Shown: piece after piece, positions 30,762 to 39,100 of the stretch | How the letters are laid out: each line of letters starts with the position of its first letter | How positions within the stretch are numbered: the stretch's first letter is position 1 | DNA from: Lachnospiraceae bacterium | Lineage (GTDB): Bacteria; Bacillota; Clostridia; Lachnospirales; Lachnospiraceae | Length of the DNA: 64,000 nt | Direction: 5' to 3' | Assembly: GCA_021203465.1 (NCBI GenBank) | Contig: JAJQBC010000151.1 | Span: 1-64,000, forward strand | Position numbers and translations under genes: made by a program | Notes under the pieces: generated by a model | Database searches by the model: none | Seen by the model: only the letters and a program-made list of their open reading frames with translations | Told to the model about the DNA's origin: nothing

Positions 30762-33092
30762 GTGAGTATCTATAATACCTATGCGAATGAGGCGTATTTT
30801 GGCAGGCTGGACGAGGACTACTTCACGACCACGAAGGCGGCGGACGCCGAAAGTGCAAAGCTCGGAGACGACTATACGGATGTCTACGGGCAGGTGCTGA
30901 ACAGCGAGGATCAGTGGAGCGAGTATATAACGGTCGGGACGACGGAAACAGATGCCGACAGTTATTATGACGTAAATATTCCGGTCTCGGACAGCAATAT
31001 CGTCATGCTCACGGGCAAGAGCGGCACGAGCTCGATCATCCGCGGTGTGAAGTTCTATGATAGCAGCGGAGTGATCGGCTCTACCATGGGCATGACGGGC
31101 GCCCTGCTCGTCGTACCGTCGGGGACGACGTACATGAAGCTGGAATACAAGTCGTCCGACAGCTCCGCGGTCGGCCTCGGCCTCTACATTCTGAATGACG
31201 GCGGCGATATCGCCGATGCCTATAAGGCGCAGATGGGGAGCATGACCGCTACGAGCGGTAAGAGCCTGAGCACCAGCAGCGGCAACAATACCACGAGCTC
31301 CAGCTCACTGATCGAGGTCACCGATAGCTATATCGAGGTAGAGCCGGGCGATCTTCTGATGATCTCGAACCAGGCGCAGGTTATCGCGCTCTACGACAAA
31401 GATGAGAACTTCGTCAGCTATACGCAGGGCATGTCGAGCGGTTACAACTATCTCATCGTGCCGGATGGCGTATACAAGATCCGTTTTGCCAACAGCATCT
31501 ACAGCACAAGCGCGAACTGGGACATCGCAGACGGCTATAAGATCCTCTTCCTGAACTGCGGGAGCGTCAAGAAGGTTTACGAGAGTAAACTTACGGCGGA
31601 TGGGTCGGCGGTCTACAAGAGCTCCGCTCAGCTCTACGCGAACCTGCGCATCCATATCAGTGATCCGAGCGGCACGGAGAGCTCGAACTTCGCGGGCTAT
31701 GGAGATACGAGCAGCCAGTTCTGGCTGCGGGTTTACAGCGCCGCCTATGACTCCTCGGCGACGGACGACGAGGTGAGCGACGAGACGCTGGAGGCGGGCG
31801 GCTATACGGACTACGCGTTGACCGACATCACGCTTGTAAACAGCCTCGCGAGCGTCAACCTCTGCCGCTTCGTCCCGGTGGCGAAGAGCATGAGCTACCG
31901 CGTGGAGCTCTGGGCGACGAAGGGCAGCTCGCTGCAGAACGTACAGCTCGGCAAGGCTTACTTTACGGTGGACAGCTCCGGCACGCCGGTCTTCGGCCTC
32001 AGCAGCGAGGCGCAGATCTCGAGTCTGCGCAGCAGCACGGAGAGCTTCGTGCTGACGCAGGATGTCTGCTTTACGGACAATACCAATCTTAACGGCGGCA
32101 CCTTCTACGGGACGCTCGACCTTCAGGGGAACACGCTTACGACCTCGAAGGGCGGGGTATACCTGTTCGAAAATATCGGTTCCGCCGCGAAGCGGACGAC
32201 GGTCATAAAGAACGGTACGATCGCGGTCGACTATGAGCGCACAGAGGGCACGATTGCCCGGATCACCTATCAGTGCTACGGTACGATTAAGAACGTGCTG
32301 TTCAGCATCGACGCGGCGAATCCGATCTTGAGTGGCTCGGGCAGCACGGCGGTCTACGATAACAGCATGTGGACCTCGGAATACAATACCTATTTCATTA
32401 CCCTTAACTACGGTACGATCCGCAACTTTGCGGTCGAGTACGTGTCGGATCTGGTGAGCTGCTGGTACGCGGGGCTGATCTACAGCAACAGTGGGACGAT
32501 CGAGAACGGCTACCTCTACGGCGACGGTTGCGTGCGCGGCGGTTCCTATGTGGGCGGCCTGGTGACGGTCAACAATGCAGCCGGTACGGTGCGCGGGATC
32601 TACAGCACGATCGACGCGAAGGCGAATACGACAACGGCCGGCTCGAACAACCTGAGCAGCAGCAGTAATATCAAGACGGTGGCTTACCTCGGCACGGTGA
32701 TCGGCGTCAACAACGGCACGGCGGACGGCATCCTCGCGACCGGAGACGTCTATACCTATACGACGAGCCGTTCCGGCTCGAACTACCTCTTCTCCGATGA
32801 GGAGGTCTATACGAACTATGGATGCGCGGTCGGCAGGACCGGCTCGAAGAAGGCCACGACGAACGTGTACTACGCGACGGTCGGCTCAGGAGAGCGCAAC
32901 AACTACTCCTCCAGTTCCTACAACGAGCGCGTGGAGGCGGGCCTTCTGGCGGATTCCGAGTGGTGGCTTGAGCTCTGGGAGAGCGTGAGCGCCTTCGGCC
33001 TCGATGAGGATGAGATCGACAGCCTGCTGGAGCTCGGCTGGTACCCCTGGATCAGCATGGGCGTGGCGGCGGACAAGTACAGCATCCTGTAG
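30762..33092 (+). CDS. Colossal surface protein, middle part between two in-frame stops
   Basis: Same frame as 26,475 and 33,159; GTG 30,762 is just the first start-like codon and lacks a ribosome site. Two tandem beta-sandwich modules are visible (each with a FYDSSG or LYDKDEN loop followed by a VPSG or VPDG strand), a pattern common in secreted carbohydrate-binding or phage-tail-like domains. Another beta domain follows, then the start of a beta-helix (repeated short strands ending in Asn/Gly turns), including a first GLUG-like SYVGGLV motif near nt 32,550. Ends at TAG 33,090. No export signal of its own. Confidence 0.75.
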   Translation: MSIYNTYANEAYFGRLDEDYFTTTKAADAESAKLGDDYTDVYGQVLNSEDQWSEYITVGTTETDADSYYDVNIPVSDSNIVMLTGKSGTSSIIRGVKFYDSSGVIGSTMGMTGALLVVPSGTTYMKLEYKSSDSSAVGLGLYILNDGGDIADAYKAQMGSMTATSGKSLSTSSGNNTTSSSSLIEVTDSYIEVEPGDLLMISNQAQVIALYDKDENFVSYTQGMSSGYNYLIVPDGVYKIRFANSIYSTSANWDIADGYKILFLNCGSVKKVYESKLTADGSAVYKSSAQLYANLRIHISDPSGTESSNFAGYGDTSSQFWLRVYSAAYDSSATDDEVSDETLEAGGYTDYALTDITLVNSLASVNLCRFVPVAKSMSYRVELWATKGSSLQNVQLGKAYFTVDSSGTPVFGLSSEAQISSLRSSTESFVLTQDVCFTDNTNLNGGTFYGTLDLQGNTLTTSKGGVYLFENIGSAAKRTTVIKNGTIAVDYERTEGTIARITYQCYGTIKNVLFSIDAANPILSGSGSTAVYDNSMWTSEYNTYFITLNYGTIRNFAVEYVSDLVSCWYAGLIYSNSGTIENGYLYGDGCVRGGSYVGGLVTVNNAAGTVRGIYSTIDAKANTTTAGSNNLSSSSNIKTVAYLGTVIGVNNGTADGILATGDVYTYTTSRSGSNYLFSDEEVYTNYGCAVGRTGSKKATTNVYYATVGSGERNNYSSSSYNERVEAGLLADSEWWLELWESVSAFGLDEDEIDSLLELGWYPWISMGVAADKYSIL
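33090..33092 (+). other. In-frame TAG interrupting the colossal gene
   Basis: The frame is open on both sides, with no other stop in the 66 nt before ATG 33,159. Context ATC CTG TAG CCC TAT is compatible with an original CAG (Gln). Confidence 0.95.
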
Positions 33093-33158
33093 CCCTATCT
33101 CGAGCTCGACATTGCCTCCTCGGCGAGCTTTGACCTCGTCAAGGCGGAGCTGGACTAT

Positions 33159-36100
33159 ATGGAATACGACGACGAGGGCTTTGAGACGGCGACGGTCACC
33201 TTTACCTTCCTGAACCCCTCGAACTATACCGTGATGGCGGTTACCTCGAGCTATCTCTCGATCGATGTGATCGACGACACGCAGGAATTCGACGAGCAGA
33301 GCGGTTTCTGTACCGTGCAGGCGACGGTGACGGTCAATAAGTCCTCGGGTAAATATCTGGACAGCTACGACATCGCGACGGTCCGCTACAAGCGTACCGC
33401 GACCAGCAACGTGCAGAACTCCGTGCGTTATACGGTCACCGGCTACACATCCTCGAACGGCAGCCGCACGATGGACGTGCCTTTCTACTATCCGCTGCAC
33501 GATGCGGAGGAGTGGACGACGATCTTCACCTCGGATCGCGCGGACGAGAATTTCCGCATCTGGAACTCGGAGGAAGGCCTCTCACGCAGCGACCCCGACG
33601 CCTACGACTGGAACTTTAACGGATACTACACAGACAGCGACGGCAAGGTGGTCTACTACCAGTCGGCGAAGACCTTTACCTTCAGCGGCAGTCTCGACGG
33701 CACGATGTTTGCGCAGAATGCGGAGACCGGGAAGTGGGAGGAGGCCTACGATGAAAACGGTGCGCTGAAGACCCATGTGCTTACGAACATGGTCGACTAC
33801 ACGTTCAGTTACAATTCGAGCGGCGCGGTCAATTATGCCTACTGGCGGGGGGCGGTCTTCCCCACGCTGAGCGGCAGGATTACGAACCTGACGGTTCAGA
33901 ATTATACCTCCGGCGTGCTCAGCAGCAGCCACAGCAACAACAGCAGCATTACGGCAAAGGTGAGCTCGCTCACGGTCAGCGGTAACAGTACGCTGACAAA
34001 CATCGGTTTCATCGGACAGCTGAGCAGCAACTCGGAGCTGGAAAATGTACATATCATTGGCGCTAAGTATGCGCCGGAATCCAGTAAGATGAGCACGACG
34101 AACCGCATCGGCGGTCTGGTCGGCTACTCGGTGGGTTACAACAACTATACGAACTGCTCGGTGACGGACGCCCGGATCTCTACCGCGGACGACAACAAGA
34201 GCAAGCTCTACGTGGGCGGCCTCGTCGGCGTCAGCAGCAGCTACGACAGCTTTACGGGCTGCTTCACGGCGGACCTGACGCTCGAGACCTGCAGCTCTTC
34301 GGTGAGCACCTTTGACCCGCAGGGCATCGGTGGCCTGGTCAGCTACTCGACCTACGGCAGCTACAGCGGCTGCTACAGCTCGGGCACGCTCGACTCGGAG
34401 CTGAGCTACACGGGAGGCCTCATCGGGCGCACGCTCAGCACGACGGACGTCGCCTGCTGCTACTCGGCGATGAATATTACCCTGAACGGCGCGAACAGCG
34501 GCGGCCTCATCGGCGCGAACAGCGGCACGCTGACGCTGCAGAACTGCCTCTACACGGGAGCCCTGAGCGCGACCTCGACCTCCGGCACGGTGCATCTCAT
34601 GCTGGGCGGCAACAGCTCGGCGGCGACGATCGAGGGCTGCTATGCCTACCAGCCGAATCTTGACAAAGACAGCTCGCTGCTCGACGGCGACGGGCTGACG
34701 CTGCTGACGGACGACGGCACGCTGACGACGAGCTTCTATCAGACGCTCTTTGGCAGCGAGCTCTACGTCTATACGTGGAGCGTCGGCAGCACCGACTGCA
34801 GCACCGACAGCGGTTCGGAGCCGCAGTATCTGCCGGGCGTGGCGGCGGACGGCCTCCTGGCTCTTGGTCAGGTGCTGGATGAGACCTGCTATGTGCCGAC
34901 AGTCGTGGCGGACGAGCTGGGGATCAGCGACATCTGGGCCTTTGAGACGGGCGACCGCCAGACGATTTCGGCGGTAACGGGCAGTCCGGTGAGCGCGAGC
35001 GAGGGCTTTACCGTAAGCGGAATGAATGTCAGTTACACACCGAACGATATCGAGTTCACGCTGAGCCTGGGCAGCTACGGCTATACGGTCGCGACCATCG
35101 AGATCGACGGCCTTGCGGCGGGCGAGATCGAGTGGACGAATGAGAATAAAAATTATACGGATAATACAAACTTTGATACAAAGGGCTTCACGACGGGCTC
35201 GAAGTTCTACGCTTATCAGGTGAAGGATGGCACCAGTACAGGGGATTACCGCATCAGCCTCTACGGCGCGGAGGTGGTCTCCTACCAGGATACCTACAGC
35301 ATCACCGTGACGCTGACGAACGGCATCGTGCTCAAGCAGAGCTTCCAGTTCCGCAATTCCGCGGGAGTGGAGGAGGCGAAGTACCTCGAGATCTCGGACG
35401 CCATCGCCTGGAACCTCTACTTCGGTAGCGAGGGCGAACTCGACGATCTGCTGGCAGGCGGCGCGTATACCACTTATACAGGGTATTCAGATCTTAAGAC
35501 AAACGCAGAGGAAGTGGCGGATCTGCTGGACGACTATTACGGCTATACCTACAAGGGTTATGCGGCCTCCTCGATGAACATAAAGATCGCGGGAACGATC
35601 GACTTCAGCGTGCTGGACAAGCTGGAGACATATCTGGCGGTCTCCGAGTCGCCGGTCATGAACGTGCAGGCGAACAATGTGCTCGGCGAGGACGGAGCCG
35701 GAGCCTCCGTCACGAACCTGAAGGAGACGGCGCTCACGACCACGACCTATGGCCTCTTCAAGACGATCTCCGGTTCGCTCACGGGCGTGGACTTCTCCGA
35801 CTGCACGCTCTGGTGGGCGAGTTCGGTGGGGCCGAGTAACGCGGACCTTGTCGGCACGCTCTCGGGCGGCATGACAGACTGCGAGTTCAGCAATATTACG
35901 CTTGCACGCGGCGCTTCCTATTTCGGCGTCGTCGGCAATGGCAGCGGAGTCTTTAAAAATATTACGCTCTCGAATGTTTCGGTCGACACGGACGGAAGCT
36001 ATGCGGGCGGCCTCGTCGGCGCGCTGCACGGCGACCTTGTGGGCGTGACGGGCAGCGGCCTCGACGTGACGGGCAGCAGCTACGTCGGCGGCCTTGTCGG

Positions 36101-39100
36101 CATCATCTACAGCAGCGAGCAGGAGACGAGCGGACATGAGCTCATCGGCGGAACGGATTATTCGGAGTCGGCGGAGGGAACGACATACACTGTCGGCGGC
36201 TGGTACGAGACATTTATGAGCGATACGGGCAATTACCCCGCCTCCTCGAGCAGTGAATACTGGTACCGTGACAGCCTCTCCTACGACTATGCACTTGTCG
36301 ACACGATTTCCGTCGCGGATGTGGCGGTGACCGCGAAGACGGGCTATGTGGGCGGCATCGCCGGGCAGCAGACCTATACCAAGAGCACGAACGTGGGTTA
36401 CGGTTATCTGATTGCACAGCACCTGACGGCGAAGGATGTGAGCGTGTATGGCAGCGGCTCCTATACGGGCGGTCTTTTCGGATTCACGCGGACTGCCATG
36501 GTGTACGATGTCAAGGCGACGAGTGTGGCGGTGGAAGGCGGCACGTACGGTTCCGGCGGCCTCTTTGGAAGCGTGTACGGCTCCACTACGTATGATTACT
36601 CGGCCTGCAACAGCTCCGGGGATCGGGTGCAGTACTTCCTGAGTGTATTGTACGATATTGCGTGTACGGACATCTCCGTGAGCGGCTCCGAGCAGTATGT
36701 GGGCGGCATCTACGGTCTGGGGAACTCGGCGACAATCCTTGACGCCGTGGAGATGAATGATGTCACCGTACTGGCGGCGGCGACCTACGTGGGCGGCCTG
36801 TACGGTTACAATGGCACTGTCGCCAATGCTTATATGAATGAGATCACGGCGAAGGGCATCTCCATCTACAATACGGGTTCCAGCTCGACGAGCAAGAAGT
36901 ACACCGGCGGCCTGACCGGCCGGTACGGCTACTTCCGGGATCTGGATGCGCAGGACATTCTCGTGCTGGCTCCGGGCGACAGCTCCTATGTGGGCGGCAT
37001 CTCCGGTATACACCCGAACCTGTACACTTATGCGACGGATGTTTATGCGACGGATGACAGCAACACGATGAACACTGTCAAAAATGTGCGCGTCTACGGG
37101 CGCAGCTACGTGGGCGGTATCGCCGGCTCGAACACCAGTAGCGCTATCCGTTACCTGTATGCTGACGGCATTTCCGTCACGGGCACCGGCGACTATGTGG
37201 GCGGCCTCCTCGGCTATACCACGGTGGGCGTGAGCTATGTGACAGCCTCGAACATTACGGTCGTCGGCGGCGGCGCCGCGGTGGGCGGCGGCGCCGGCAA
37301 GGCGATCAGCGGCAACTGGTCGCACTGCGATTTCTCGAACGTCACGGTCACGGCGACCGGCACGAAGACGGCGACCGGCGCGACCTCTGCGATCACCTCC
37401 TCCACGGACGCGGACAGCATCGTGAGCGGAGAGGCCGTGGGCGGCCTGATCGGCGCGGGCTATGGGAATGTGGTTCAGTACGATGCTTTCACGAACGTGA
37501 AGGTCTATGACAGCGTCTCCGGTGCGCAGTATGTGGGCGGTATCTTCGGCGTCGTCAGGGGCGGCTATCTCACCAGCTCCTCGGTCTCGAAGACGCAGGT
37601 CCTGGCGGCGAACGCGGACTACGTCGGCGGCGTCGCGGGCTATGCGCGGGGCGCGAATAACTGGGGTACCAACGCGCTGGATGCGACGGTCTCCGGAGGC
37701 AGCAATGTCGGCGGCATGATCGGTTATATGGAGAATACGAGCACGACCGGCGGCATGGGCATCAACAAGAACCAGATCAAGGCGACGGTCGTGGCCACGG
37801 GCGACAATGTAGGCGGCGCGATCGGAGGAGCGTCCTATCTCCGGTACCTGTACTGGAACTCGGTCGAGGCGACCGTGACCGGCTCTTCGACTGCGAGCGA
37901 CAATGTGGGCGGCCTGGTCGGTTATATGAGCCTGGCGAGCAGCAGAAGCATGTATGACAATCAGGTCGTGAGTGTCGTGAATGGCAGTAACTACGTGAGC
38001 GGCATGCTCGGCTATGTGGACGGCACGCTGGGTACGGATGCCAGAAACAATGTTGTGGCCACGAATGTGACCGCGGCGGAAAATGCGACGACTTCCTTCT
38101 TCTATTATCAGACGGGAGACGGGGAGCATCAGGTGGATGTGTCGGGTAATTCCAGTTCCTATGGTTATCCCTACTACCTGCGGCTGTGGGAGAAGTCTTC
38201 GATAACAGCGGGCAGCAGTACGACGACGGCGATCGGGCAGACATTCTGGCAGCGTACAGGTACGAGTACCTGGGCTAAAAACAAGCTGACCTATTGGAAC
38301 GCCGGGCGAAAGGGTGTCGCGCAGCTGGTGACGACGGCTGACCTTAAGAATACCACGGCGAACCCGGTCATCAGCAATACTACTTATACTTATAAACACT
38401 TTGACAGCTCCTGCTATGGCCTTACCCGCACGACCTACAGCTTTACCGTGACGACCGAGAATGACACCACCACAGTGAGCGTGCCGAACAGCGGACTGGT
38501 GGCGACTTCCGAGTACTGGAGCCTGCTGGGCTTTGAGACGAGCCTGACGGGCGGCAGCAAGATCTACCTGCCCTCGCCGATCAACCCGCTGCGCCTGAGC
38601 GTGGATCTGACGGAGAACCTGAACGAGAGCAATTACTACACCGGCAACAGCAAGGTGACAAGCTCAACGAACGGCTATTACTTCGGCTCAGCCAGCCTGA
38701 TTTCGGCGAGCGTGGAGACAAATCCGCTGGTGCTGAGCTACTCCCTGACCGACGGCATCTGCGTGCCGGGCACGAGCGGCTCGATCCTCTCGGAGACCGG
38801 TACGGCCAGCTCGAGCACGACGGTGGCGACCGCACCGACGCTCAGCATCGCGACGGCCCCGCAGGTCTACGCGACGGGCGCTTACACCCTGAACGTCGAG
38901 TTCAGCTCGACCGACTCCTATGCGGGCGCGTGGGTCGGCGTCTATACAGATTACGGAACGGAGGATGAGGAGGAGCTGGTATATACCTTCTTCGCGAACA
39001 GCTCGACCCTGAGCTACAGCATGGTCTACGATTTCAGCACCGACATCACGATCGTCGTCGCGGACTGCGGACCGCTGGCGGGCGGGGACGATACGCTGTA

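Noticed and set aside
35487-38399. 970-aa antisense ORF, with similar long minus-strand ORFs at 776-3001, 4130-5476, 8573-10207 and 27102-29285
   Set aside because: They lie antisense to GC-rich repetitive genes with few stop codons in that frame, have Arg/His/Val-rich composition without domains, and lack ribosome sites.
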